From Campylobacter sp. RM12651 (GTDB taxonomy: Bacteria > Campylobacterota > Campylobacteria > Campylobacterales > Campylobacteraceae): a DNA stretch of 64,000 nt. The stretch covers positions 310,001 through 374,000 of the forward strand of contig NZ_CP059600.1 in assembly GCF_022369475.1 (NCBI RefSeq), given 5' to 3'. This document shows, piece after piece, positions 25,589-33,914 of this stretch (position 1 is its first letter; every line of letters starts with the position of its first letter). Both the position numbers and the translations under genes were made by a program. Below the pieces are notes generated by a model. That model was not told where the DNA came from. It did not search any database and worked only from the letters and a program-made list of their open reading frames with translations.

Positions 25589-25903
25589 TTAAACAAGTTT
25601 ATCAAAAAGCCTATCGCTTTCTTTTATTTCTTCAATTTCTTCATCTTCTTCTATCATAACACCGAAAAAATTAGCTCTTTTATGCTCTTTTTTAGGGCGT
25701 TCTTCTTGATATGATTTTTCATCATCAAGATTTGTGTTTGTTTTTGAGCTTTCGCTACTTTCTTCTATTACATTAACTTCTGGCGTAACTAAAGTAATTT
25801 GCTCATCAGCAAACATTTTTGCATTATGTTTTGCGTGATTATCAATCGCTACGCCTTGATTTTGATTTATATAATTTATATTTCCAATATTATTTACACT
25901 CAT
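25589..25903 (-). CDS. Small acidic hypothetical protein (Cj1348-like position)
   Basis: A 104-residue hydrophilic protein starting MSVNNIGNINYINQNQG, with a glutamate-rich C-terminal half (EEDEEIEEIKESDRLFDK). No signal, membrane helix or motif recognised; much of it looks disordered. It overlaps the NFACT gene by four bases, and C. jejuni has a small hypothetical gene (Cj1348) at the same place. The conserved position supports a real gene; function unknown. Confidence 0.65.
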   Translation of the reverse strand: MSVNNIGNINYINQNQGVAIDNHAKHNAKMFADEQITLVTPEVNVIEESSESSKTNTNLDDEKSYQEERPKKEHKRANFFGVMIEEDEEIEEIKESDRLFDKLV

Positions 25904-27180
25904 AAAAAAACCTTTATAGTATCGTAATTAACATAATTAACGAATGCTTTTTCAATAATTTTTACATTTGCTCTTTTTGTAAAATCTACTAAAAAATTAC
26001 CTTCTTTTTTACCAGAATAACAAGCACAAAGACTTGCAGCATGATAGATTAAATCTATATCATAGCTTTTTTTGTTGCTTGAAATTATTACATGAGAGCC
26101 TTTTAAATCCTTTAAATGAAACCATAAATCATCTTTTTTGCTATTTTTTAGCAAATATTCATTAGCGTTTTCATTAAGTCCTACGCTAATTTTGTAATCA
26201 TTTACATAAAAATTTAATATGTTTGGATTTTGCTGGGTTTTGCCTTTTTTATTGTTTTTTGCGAATAATGAGCGTAAAAATACTTCATCTTTTGTGCAAA
26301 TTATTGCTTGTTTTAGGCTATTTAAAGCATTTATTTTTTCGTTTAGATTATCTTTTTCTATGCTTATATTTTTTGCTTTTTGGCTTAATTTTTTAGCGTT
26401 TTTATAAATATTATTTAGCTCATATTTTGCAGAATTGATTAAAGAATATTTATAAATTCCTATTTCAAATTCTCTTTCGTAATCTTTGATTTTATATAAG
26501 TTTTCTTTTAGTGCATCGCCTTTTGAGTATTCATAAAGTGCTTTTTTGTTTAGTAATTCTTCATCTTCTAAAGAATTTATTAAAAGCTCTAATTTTTCAA
26601 TTTTTTTATCATTTTCCATTATTTTTTGAGCTTTTAATGAGTTTAATTTCTCGTTTTGAAGACTTGCAAAAATATTTGCGAAATAAATTTTAAAATCTTC
26701 AATTTTTATATTTTTTTCAGTGATTTTTGTAGGTTCTAAATCTATGTAAGGTTCATTTTGTAAAATATCTCTAAGGTTGTTTTTGCCGTATCTTAAGGCA
26801 CTTATTATATTTCTTTTATCATCTAAGATTAGTGCATTTGTAAATTTTCCTGAAAACTCAAGTATTAAATAAAATTCCATTTTTTTATAAGCGTGAGCTA
26901 AGGCTAGTTTAAACTCTAAAATCCTATTATTTATAGGCACTTTAATATCTAAAATACTTGCGTTAAAAAGCATTTTTTTAAGTTGTAAATCAAATGGACT
27001 AGTATAATCTTTAGCATATAAATTACCACTATAAATTGCACTTTTGCCCTTGGTTAAATCAAAATATAATTTATCTTTAAACTCAATACATAAGCAATTA
27101 TCATTTATTCTATACGCACGATTTATCTTTTTATATTGCTTTAAATAATCTTTAATTTGCACTAAATCATAATAATTCAT
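25900..27180 (-). CDS. NFACT-domain protein, RqcH-like (fibronectin-binding annotation in some genomes)
   Basis: A 426-residue protein with NFACT-N at the start, a coiled coil around residues 190-300 and a C-terminal NFACT-R domain whose signature DLWFHLKDLKGSHVIIS is intact. RqcH in Bacillus binds stalled 50S subunits and recruits tRNA-Ala to add alanine tails. It is shorter than B. subtilis RqcH (about 570 residues). The homologue in C. jejuni is Cj1349, often annotated as fibronectin-binding. A likely RqcP partner is encoded at 45074-45334. It is the first gene of the seven-gene operon. Confidence 0.78.
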   Translation of the reverse strand: MNYYDLVQIKDYLKQYKKINRAYRINDNCLCIEFKDKLYFDLTKGKSAIYSGNLYAKDYTSPFDLQLKKMLFNASILDIKVPINNRILEFKLALAHAYKKMEFYLILEFSGKFTNALILDDKRNIISALRYGKNNLRDILQNEPYIDLEPTKITEKNIKIEDFKIYFANIFASLQNEKLNSLKAQKIMENDKKIEKLELLINSLEDEELLNKKALYEYSKGDALKENLYKIKDYEREFEIGIYKYSLINSAKYELNNIYKNAKKLSQKAKNISIEKDNLNEKINALNSLKQAIICTKDEVFLRSLFAKNNKKGKTQQNPNILNFYVNDYKISVGLNENANEYLLKNSKKDDLWFHLKDLKGSHVIISSNKKSYDIDLIYHAASLCACYSGKKEGNFLVDFTKRANVKIIEKAFVNYVNYDTIKVFL

Positions 27181-27242
27181 TTTTAATCCTTTTATTAATT
27201 TTAACGGCTAAAATTAATAAAATTAGAAAAAAAGGGAAATCT

Positions 27243-28496
27243 ATGACTTTAACAGAACAAATATTTGCTCATCATATAGGAAAAGAAGTAAAAGCAGGTG
27301 AGATTATTGATTGTCCTATTGATATGGTAATAGGAAATGATATTACAACTCCAATTTCTATTAAACAATTTAAAAAAAGTGGTGCTACAAAATTAGCTAA
27401 TCCTGATGGCTTTGCAATTGTGCTTGACCACTATATTCCTGCAAAAGATATTCTAAGTGCAAATCAAGCAAAAATTAGTAGAGATTTTGTAAAAGAACAT
27501 AATTTAAAATATCTTTTTGATGAAAAAAATATGGGTATTGAACACGCACTTTTACCTGAAAATGGACTGATTAGTCCAGGTGATGTGATAATTGGTGCAG
27601 ATAGTCATACCTGTACGCACGGAGCTTTAGGAGCATTTGCTACTGGAATGGGAAGCACTGATTTAGCGTATGCAATGATAACAGGTAAAAACTGGTTTAA
27701 AGTGCCAAGTGCTATTAAAGTGCAATTTCGTGGAAAATTAAAGCCTTGGGTTTATGGAAAAGATTTAATTTTAGAAATTATTAGAATTTTAGGCGTTGAT
27801 GGAGCTTTATATAAATCATTAGAGTTTTTTGGAATTGAAGAGCTTGATATGGATAGCCGTTTTAGTTTATGTAATATGGCGATTGAAGCAGGTGCAAAGA
27901 ATGGAATTTGTGCTGTTGATAATGTTACAAGAGAGTTTTTAAACTCGGTTAATTTAAAGAGAAAAGGCGTTGAGTTTAGCCACTTGCCAAATGCTGTTTA
28001 TGAAAGAGTAATTGAGATTGATTTAGACAAGCTTGACCCTGTTGTAGCATATCCATTCTTACCAAGTAATGGTAAAAGTATAAAACAAGCTGTAAGTGAA
28101 AAGGTAAAAATTGACCAAGCATTTGTAGGCTCATGCACAAATGGAAGGCTAAGTGATTTAAGAATTGCAGCGAGTATTTTAAAAGATAAAAAAGTTCATT
28201 CAGATGTAAGAATGATAATTACTCCAGCTACAACCAAAATTGCTTTACAAGCTCAAAAAGAAGGCTTAATGGATATATTTGCTAGTGCTGGTGCAGTTGT
28301 AAGTAATCCAACTTGTGGTGCTTGTTTAGGTGGGTATATGGGGATTTTAGCTGATGGAGAGCGTTGTATATCAACTACGAATAGAAATTTCGTAGGTCGT
28401 ATGGGTGCGAGAACTTCAGAAGTTTATCTTGCAAATAGTGCAATTGCGGCTGCTAGTGCAATTAAAGGATATATTTGTTCTCCTGATGAGCTTTAA
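27243..28496 (+). CDS. leuC: 3-isopropylmalate dehydratase large subunit
   Basis: A 417-residue aconitase-family large subunit. GADSHTCTHGALGAFATGMG and GSCTNGRLSDL supply cluster and substrate motifs, and PTCGACLGGYMG gives the remaining [4Fe-4S] cysteines. It isomerises 2- to 3-isopropylmalate in leucine synthesis. At 417 residues it belongs to the shorter HacA/archaeal-type LeuC class, not the roughly 470-residue enterobacterial class. leuD and leuB are not next to it, and leuA is at 58561. It overlaps mobA by 11 bases. Homoaconitase activity is a less likely alternative. Confidence 0.88.
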   Translation: MTLTEQIFAHHIGKEVKAGEIIDCPIDMVIGNDITTPISIKQFKKSGATKLANPDGFAIVLDHYIPAKDILSANQAKISRDFVKEHNLKYLFDEKNMGIEHALLPENGLISPGDVIIGADSHTCTHGALGAFATGMGSTDLAYAMITGKNWFKVPSAIKVQFRGKLKPWVYGKDLILEIIRILGVDGALYKSLEFFGIEELDMDSRFSLCNMAIEAGAKNGICAVDNVTREFLNSVNLKRKGVEFSHLPNAVYERVIEIDLDKLDPVVAYPFLPSNGKSIKQAVSEKVKIDQAFVGSCTNGRLSDLRIAASILKDKKVHSDVRMIITPATTKIALQAQKEGLMDIFASAGAVVSNPTCGACLGGYMGILADGERCISTTNRNFVGRMGARTSEVYLANSAIAAASAIKGYICSPDEL

Positions 28497-29067
28497 AAAT
28501 AGCGTTTGCCTAATTTTAGGTGGTGGAAAATCAAGTAGAATGGGGCAAGATAAGGCTAATTTACGCTTTAATTATAAAAAGCGTGAAATTAGCCTGATTA
28601 ATTATTTATATGAAAAATTGCAGCCTTTATTTAATGAAATATATTTTTGTGCTAAGACTAAGCCAAGTGATTTAAAATGTAAATTTTTAAAAGATAATTA
28701 TGAATATTTTCATCCAATTAATGGTTTAAAGACTTTTAAAAATATTAAAATTCCTAATTCAAATTCTGTTTTTGTAATTGCAGTTGATTTTGTAAAAATT
28801 AATAAAAGCTCTATAAAAAGACTTTTTTATAAACATAAAAGATATAAAAGTTCAGTAGTGGCAAAAAGTATCAAAACTCATTTTTTATGTGGTTTTTATA
28901 AGATGAGCGATTTAAAATATTTAGATGAATTAGATGAAAATTGCAAAATCAAAGATTTTTTTATAAAGTCAAAGGCAATTACTTTAAGCTTTAAAAATGA
29001 TAATGTTTTTTTAAATATGAATACAAAAAGTGATTTTGAAAAGTTTATTAAAAGTTACAGATATTAA
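28486..29067 (+). CDS. mobA: Molybdenum cofactor guanylyltransferase
   Basis: A 193-residue nucleotidyltransferase. CLILGGGKSSRMGQDKANL is the GTP-binding signature; the acidic metal site appears as AVDFVK. It attaches GMP to molybdopterin to give the bis-MGD cofactor needed by TtrA and formate dehydrogenase. The start at 28486 is chosen because the protein alignment begins at MSFKNSVCL; a longer frame from 28405 would run far into leuC. The C. jejuni homologue (Cj1350) follows the NFACT gene similarly. Confidence 0.85.
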   Translation: MSFKNSVCLILGGGKSSRMGQDKANLRFNYKKREISLINYLYEKLQPLFNEIYFCAKTKPSDLKCKFLKDNYEYFHPINGLKTFKNIKIPNSNSVFVIAVDFVKINKSSIKRLFYKHKRYKSSVVAKSIKTHFLCGFYKMSDLKYLDELDENCKIKDFFIKSKAITLSFKNDNVFLNMNTKSDFEKFIKSYRY

Positions 29068-29078
29068 ACATTTTATGC

Positions 29079-29084
29079 TATAAC
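29079..29084 (+). promoter_or_regulatory. -10 box of selC
   Basis: GCTATAAC, a near match to the Campylobacter gnTATAAT box, ends 13 bases before the tRNA-Sec 5' end. Confidence 0.45.
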
Positions 29085-29097
29085 TAAGCCTTTTTTA

Positions 29098-29196
29098 TGG
29101 AGAGTTTGGCCTACTGGTGTAGCCCTAAGACTTCAAATCTTGTGGTGGGGTAGTTGACTATTCTGCGGGGGGTTCGATTCCTTCACTCTCTAGCCA
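29098..29196 (+). tRNA. selC: tRNA-Sec (UCA)
   Basis: A 99-base selenocysteine tRNA. The acceptor stem has eight pairs (TGGAGAGT with ACTCTCTA), the anticodon loop CTTCAAA carries TCA at 29133-29135, there is a long variable arm, a GGTTCGATTCC T-loop and an encoded GCCA end. It decodes UGA as selenocysteine, so this organism makes selenoproteins, presumably formate dehydrogenase. Its place right after mobA joins the selenium and molybdenum requirements of that enzyme. selA and selB are not in the window. Confidence 0.93.
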
Positions 29197-29272
29197 GGTT
29201 TTGGAATTTTAAATAATATTTTAGGTTTAAATTATAAAATATTTTTTGATTTATGGTTTTAGGAAAAATAAG

Positions 29273-30337
29273 TTGAAAGAGATTAGAAGAGTTGATAATT
29301 TTGAATATATAATAAAAGTTACCGTTGTTATTATTGGCTTAGTTCATCTTATATATGCTGTTAGTTTTACTCTAACGGGGCTATATTTCTTATTACCTTC
29401 TAGCTTAATTCAAATTATTATTTCTTTATTAGTAGCTTATGTAGTGTTGATAAGAAACAAGGGATATGCAATTGCTACTTTATATGCGCATTTAGATATA
29501 TTATTTTCTTGTTGTTATTGCACTTATTATCTTGGATGGGGCTATGGTTTTACTATGATAATAGTTCTTTTATTATCATTAGCATATTTACAAAATTTCA
29601 ATACTTTCTTAGTTCCAATAGGTATAGGACTTGTAGAAGCGACTGCTTTTTTTGTAATGCTTTATATTACAAAAGATACTCCAAATTATCCAAATCCTTA
29701 TATGCCATATATAAATATAGCTAATTTTTTATTTATGGTAGTTACATTGCTAGTTTATATTTGGCTAAATGATAGAGAAAACGCCAAGATTATTAAGCAA
29801 CTTGATGCTAGAAAAGAATTCTTACAATATAAAGCTGAAAATGATTATTTAACCACACTTTTAAATCGTCGTGCTATGAATGAGATATTAGATAATATGT
29901 TAGAAAAATTAAAAAATAAAGAAGTAAATTCTTTAGCATTAGCAATAGGAGATATTGATAATTTCAAGCATTTAAACGATACTTATGGTCATAATTTTGG
30001 AGATTTAGCTTTAAAAGAAGTTTCTAAAGTGTTTAAAAACGAATATGAAAACAATACAAATACTTATGTGGCTAGATGGGGTGGAGAAGAATTTTTAATA
30101 CTATTTAGCAATTACTCTTACAATGATGTTTTAAATTCTTTAGAAAAAAGTAGAAAATCTATTGAAAAATTACAAATTAAAGATAATTTAAATGAAACTA
30201 GCGTTACTATTTCAATAGGTGTTAGTTATTCTATAAATTTAATTAATAAAGATGTATTGATAACAAAAGCAGATGCAGCACTTTATAGTGCAAAAGACTC
30301 TGGAAAAAATAGAGTAAAGTTAGTTAATTTAGGTTAG
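29273..30337 (+). CDS. Membrane diguanylate cyclase A1 (GGDEF)
   Basis: A 354-residue protein with about six N-terminal membrane helices (to residue 175) and a C-terminal GGDEF domain. GDIDNFKHLNDTYGHNFGD holds the metal and GTP site, and ARWGGEEFL the active GGEEF loop. No RxxD product-inhibition site precedes it (NTNTYVARW). The TTG start at 29273 is chosen because AGGAA lies seven bases upstream and the N-terminus then aligns with paralogue A2 (KEIRRVDN against NEFRKIDN); another TTG at 29246 lacks a good site. It is first of four consecutive cyclase genes and presumably makes c-di-GMP in response to a membrane-sensed cue. Confidence 0.88.
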   Translation: MKEIRRVDNFEYIIKVTVVIIGLVHLIYAVSFTLTGLYFLLPSSLIQIIISLLVAYVVLIRNKGYAIATLYAHLDILFSCCYCTYYLGWGYGFTMIIVLLLSLAYLQNFNTFLVPIGIGLVEATAFFVMLYITKDTPNYPNPYMPYINIANFLFMVVTLLVYIWLNDRENAKIIKQLDARKEFLQYKAENDYLTTLLNRRAMNEILDNMLEKLKNKEVNSLALAIGDIDNFKHLNDTYGHNFGDLALKEVSKVFKNEYENNTNTYVARWGGEEFLILFSNYSYNDVLNSLEKSRKSIEKLQIKDNLNETSVTISIGVSYSINLINKDVLITKADAALYSAKDSGKNRVKLVNLG

Positions 30338-30339
30338 AT

Positions 30340-31419
30340 ATGGGAAGTTTTTTAGATCAAGATGATTTAGTTGTAGCAAAAAAAATTGCTAGATATATAC
30401 TAATTATATTTTCAACATTATATTTTTTATTATCTATTTTAATGGGTTGGTTAGGTCATAACTATCCTATGTTTGTTAATTTGTTTTTAGCTTGTATATA
30501 TTTGTATTCATTAAAAAAGTTAGATTTATTAGAAGTCAATAGTTTAGTATATACGGTGCATTTTGTTTGTATAGTTTATGCTATTTTTATGGTTCTTTAT
30601 TTTGGTTGGAGTTTTGGAGCTCAATATTTTTTAATACCTTGTATAGCTTTTTGTTATGTAGGTCAATTTGAAAATAGAAAAATTATCTATACATTAGCAA
30701 TTTTTGAGAGTATAGTTTTTGAATTATTGTATATATTTATGGAAGTTAATAAATATACCTTACAAAATCAATTATATGTGCTTGGATACAATATTAATGG
30801 CATATTTTATATTATTCATAGCTTATTTGCGTGTCTTACAATTATAATTGTTATGTATTTTTTAAAAATTAAAGTTTATAAAACAATTGAGACAAAAGAA
30901 AATGCAAATGAAGTTTTAAGTATTAATGCTTCTACAGACCCGCTTACATATTTACTAAATCGTTGGGCTTTTATGGAAAAAATTCATTTAATTCAATATA
31001 AAAAGAATTTTCATTTTGCTTTAATAGATATAGATTTTTTTAAAAAAGTTAATGATACTTATGGGCATAGTGTTGGAGATGAAGTTTTAAGAGTAACCGC
31101 AAGTTGCATAAAGCTTAATTTTTCAAGATACACTGATATGATTGCTAGGTGGGGCGGGGAAGAATTCTTAGTATTTGCATTAGGTTGCAGTGAAGAAGAA
31201 TTTTATGAAGCGTGTAATAATTTTAGAAAAGAGCTAAAAAATAATAAATTCTGTGCTGGCGATTTTACGATAAGTGCTAGCGTTGGTTGTTTGCATGTAA
31301 ATGGCGATTTTTCATATAGTAATTTTGATAATTATATTAAAAAAGTTGATGAATTATTGTATATGGCAAAAAATAGCGGTAGAAATAGGATAGAAGCAAA
31401 GCGTATAGAAGATGAATGA
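30340..31419 (+). CDS. Membrane diguanylate cyclase B1 (GGDEF, with I-site)
   Basis: A 359-residue cyclase with six or so N-terminal membrane helices and a GGDEF domain: LIDIDFFKKVNDTYGHSVGD and ARWGGEEFLVF. RYTD lies at the product-inhibition (I-site) position just before the GGEEF loop, so feedback control by c-di-GMP is expected. It is closest to the fourth gene (32479). It starts two bases after A1 and its 3' end overlaps A2 by eight bases. Confidence 0.88.
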   Translation: MGSFLDQDDLVVAKKIARYILIIFSTLYFLLSILMGWLGHNYPMFVNLFLACIYLYSLKKLDLLEVNSLVYTVHFVCIVYAIFMVLYFGWSFGAQYFLIPCIAFCYVGQFENRKIIYTLAIFESIVFELLYIFMEVNKYTLQNQLYVLGYNINGIFYIIHSLFACLTIIIVMYFLKIKVYKTIETKENANEVLSINASTDPLTYLLNRWAFMEKIHLIQYKKNFHFALIDIDFFKKVNDTYGHSVGDEVLRVTASCIKLNFSRYTDMIARWGGEEFLVFALGCSEEEFYEACNNFRKELKNNKFCAGDFTISASVGCLHVNGDFSYSNFDNYIKKVDELLYMAKNSGRNRIEAKRIEDE

Positions 31420-32482
31420 ATTTAGAAAGATAGATAATATAAGACAATTAGTAAAAATCACAATGATTTTACTAACAATAACCCATACTACTTATGGGAG
31501 TGTGTTTTATTTTCTAGGTCTTTATCCTATGGTTAATATTAAGTTTATTGAAGCTTTTATTGCTTTAGTAGCTACGATTTTTATTTTAAAAATTGACAAA
31601 TATCATAATATTGCTGTTTATTTTACACATGCTTCTGTTTTGCTGTCTTGTTCAATTTGCACATATATTTTAGGGCAAGGATATGGTTTTTTAATAGTTA
31701 TGATAGCACTTTTATCTCTTGGCTATGTTCATGACTTTAGCAGTTCTAAATATCCTTTGATTATTGGTATTTTTGAAATTATTTTATTTATAGTTACAAT
31801 AATTATTACAAAAGATGTTCCTGATTTTGAAAGCGAATATATGGTTTTTGTATATGTATTTAATGTTATAAATATTACTTCTGTAATTATTTTTTATTCG
31901 TTTTATACGCATAGTATTGATGAGAATGAAAGTAAAATATTAGAAAAAGAAAGCATTAAATTACAAAATAAAGCTGATTATGATTATTTGACAAATATTT
32001 TAAATCGTCGTGCAATGAATGAAATTTTACATATATATCATAATTATTTTCAAAAAGACCAGATTCGTTCTATGGTAATTGTCTTAGGTGATATTGATAA
32101 TTTTAAGAGTTTAAATGATGAGTGCGGTCATAATTTTGGAGATATTGTTCTTAAAAATACAGCAAAAATCATTAAAGATAAAATATCTAAAAGAGCTTCT
32201 AGTTATGTAGCTAGATGGGGTGGAGAAGAGTTTTTAATGCTATTAACAGGTCTTAGCATAGATGAAAGTGAAGAACTAATGAATGAGATTAGGGAAGATT
32301 TTGCTAACTATACTCATAAAGATGGTTATAATGCTAGGAAAACTACAATTACTTTTGGAATTTGTTATTCTTTAAGACTTGAAAGTATAGATTATATGCT
32401 ATCTCAAGCTGATAATGCCTTATATAGTGGTAAAAAATCAGGTAAAAATAAAGTAGAAACTATAGTTTTAGGACAAATATGA
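31412..32482 (+). CDS. Membrane diguanylate cyclase A2 (GGDEF)
   Basis: A 356-residue cyclase, paralogue of A1. The membrane half shares YGFxxxxIxLLSLxY and ITKDxPxF, and the catalytic half LNRRAMNEIL, GDIDNFKSLND and ARWGGEEFL. The GTP-contact segment reads NDECGHNFGD where the others have NDTYGH, a substitution of unknown effect. No I-site (RASS). Overlaps with both neighbours (8 and 4 bases) indicate one transcript. Confidence 0.88.
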   Translation: MNEFRKIDNIRQLVKITMILLTITHTTYGSVFYFLGLYPMVNIKFIEAFIALVATIFILKIDKYHNIAVYFTHASVLLSCSICTYILGQGYGFLIVMIALLSLGYVHDFSSSKYPLIIGIFEIILFIVTIIITKDVPDFESEYMVFVYVFNVINITSVIIFYSFYTHSIDENESKILEKESIKLQNKADYDYLTNILNRRAMNEILHIYHNYFQKDQIRSMVIVLGDIDNFKSLNDECGHNFGDIVLKNTAKIIKDKISKRASSYVARWGGEEFLMLLTGLSIDESEELMNEIREDFANYTHKDGYNARKTTITFGICYSLRLESIDYMLSQADNALYSGKKSGKNKVETIVLGQI

Positions 32483-33549
32483 TAGATTTTGAAAAAAGAA
32501 AATATGAACTAGTAGAAGTTTTACAAGCTGAAAAAATTATGAAAGGTATTTTAGTTTTTAATTTAGTATATGCTTTAATAATGATAATTAATGATATTCC
32601 TTATTTGTTTTTAACGTATTTTATGCTAGCTGGATTATTTTTAGTATCGTTAGTATTTGTTAAGAGTAATAATTTTAATGCTTGTATTTATGTTACTTTT
32701 TTTTCTTGTTTTGTTTTTTCTGCTAGCTCAATTTATTATCTTGGGTGGGGTTATGGGTTTGAATATTATATATTACCTATAATATCTTATTTTTATATAG
32801 GTATTTATAGGAAAAAATACATTATATATTTAATAGCGACTTTCGGACTTATTTATTATTTGGCAATGTATTATTTTTTTTGTGTGAATGATTATTCTTT
32901 AGATATACCTTTATATTTATTTAGCGATGGTTCTAAATTCTATTTTAATTGTTTTAATGGGATTGTAGTATCAACTATTTTTGTAATTGTATCAAGTGTT
33001 TTAAGAAAACAAATATATATTGAATTAGAAAATAGACAAAATATAAATAAAAAGCTTGATAAAAGTGCAAATTTTGATTATTTAACAAGACTTATGAATA
33101 GATGGTGTTTTATAGATAGTATTGAAGATTTAAATATTAAAAGTAAGGTAAGTATTGCTTTAATAGATGTTGATTATTTTAAAAAAGTAAATGATACTTA
33201 CGGACATAGTGTGGGAGATGAAGTATTAAAAAATTGTGCAAATTTAATGAGAAAGCATTTTGGAGAATATACTGATTTGATTTGTAGATGGGGTGGAGAA
33301 GAATTTTTAATATTAGCTTATAATGTATCTGCTTTAGATTTTGAAAATGCTTGTGAGAATTTTAGAATAGAGTATTCAAATTCTACATTTTCTGTTGAAA
33401 GCTTAACTACTAGCGTTAGTATAGGTTTAGTTTTTATAGAAGATAATTTTGCTAATAATATTTTAGATGAATATATAACAAGAGTTGATAAGTGTTTATA
33501 TGAGGCTAAAAATACAGGTAGAAATAAAATAATAAAAAATATAATTTAA
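32479..33549 (+). CDS. Membrane diguanylate cyclase B2 (GGDEF)
   Basis: A 356-residue cyclase, paralogue of B1: LIDVDYFKKVNDTYGHSVGD and CRWGGEEFLIL. At the I-site it has EYTD where B1 has RYTD, so the arginine of RxxD is lost. The membrane half shares SSIYYLGWGYGFEYYILPII with B1's FGWSFGAQYFLIPCI. It closes the A-B-A-B array; the ATG overlaps the A2 stop. It is followed after 53 bases by tRNA-Arg. Confidence 0.88.
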   Translation: MIDFEKRKYELVEVLQAEKIMKGILVFNLVYALIMIINDIPYLFLTYFMLAGLFLVSLVFVKSNNFNACIYVTFFSCFVFSASSIYYLGWGYGFEYYILPIISYFYIGIYRKKYIIYLIATFGLIYYLAMYYFFCVNDYSLDIPLYLFSDGSKFYFNCFNGIVVSTIFVIVSSVLRKQIYIELENRQNINKKLDKSANFDYLTRLMNRWCFIDSIEDLNIKSKVSIALIDVDYFKKVNDTYGHSVGDEVLKNCANLMRKHFGEYTDLICRWGGEEFLILAYNVSALDFENACENFRIEYSNSTFSVESLTTSVSIGLVFIEDNFANNILDEYITRVDKCLYEAKNTGRNKIIKNII

Positions 33550-33602
33550 TTTAAGCAAAAATTAATTTTATTAGGATAATATACAGCTTTTATTTTTAGT
33601 GT

Positions 33603-33679
33603 GCGTTCATAGCTCAGCTGGATAGAGCAACGGCCTTCTAAGCCGTAGGTCAGAGGTTCGAATCCTCTTGGGCGTACCA
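33603..33679 (+). tRNA. tRNA-Arg (UCU)
   Basis: A 77-base cloverleaf with a seven-pair acceptor (GCGTTCA with TGGGCGT, some G-U pairs), anticodon stem ACGGC/GCCGT, loop CTTCTAA giving TCT, a GGTTCGAATCC T-loop and an encoded CCA. It reads AGA/AGG, the common arginine codons in this AT-rich genome. Confidence 0.93.
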
Positions 33680-33683
33680 CTTA

Positions 33684-33768
33684 GCGGATGTGGTGAAATT
33701 GGCAGACACGCCAGACTTAGGATCTGGTGCAGCAATGCGTGGAGGTTCAAGTCCTCTCATCCGCACCA
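33684..33768 (+). tRNA. tRNA-Leu (UAG)
   Basis: An 85-base class II tRNA with a long variable arm. Acceptor GCGGATG pairs with CATCCGC, the loop CTTAGGA gives anticodon TAG, and ACCA is encoded. It lies four bases after tRNA-Arg, so the two are probably processed from one transcript. Confidence 0.93.
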
Positions 33769-33809
33769 CTTATCACTTTATTTATCTTTTTTAATCACCT
33801 TTTTAATAT

Positions 33810-33828
33810 TTGTTACGAAAAGTTACAT
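33810..33828 (+). promoter_or_regulatory. Operator-like direct repeat GTTAC-N5-GTTAC, copy 3
   Basis: TTGTTACGAAAAGTTACAT, 87 bases before the abgT start. It differs from copy 2 at two positions only and is in the same orientation relative to the downstream gene. Confidence 0.4.
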
Positions 33829-33914
33829 TAACACATAAAAGTGCTAATTTTCTTTGCTTAAAATCTGATTTTATTGTAACATAAATCCTTTTATTTTATC
33901 AAAAAGGAGCCTTA

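Noticed and set aside
29161-29170. G-rich run in the minor genes near 29165 as a second phase-variable tract
   Set aside because: It is six G long and belongs to the T arm of tRNA-Sec.
29098-33768. Diguanylate cyclase array as a genomic island inserted at tRNA genes
   Set aside because: It lies between selC and tRNA-Arg, but no integrase, direct repeat of a tRNA end or change in base composition was seen.
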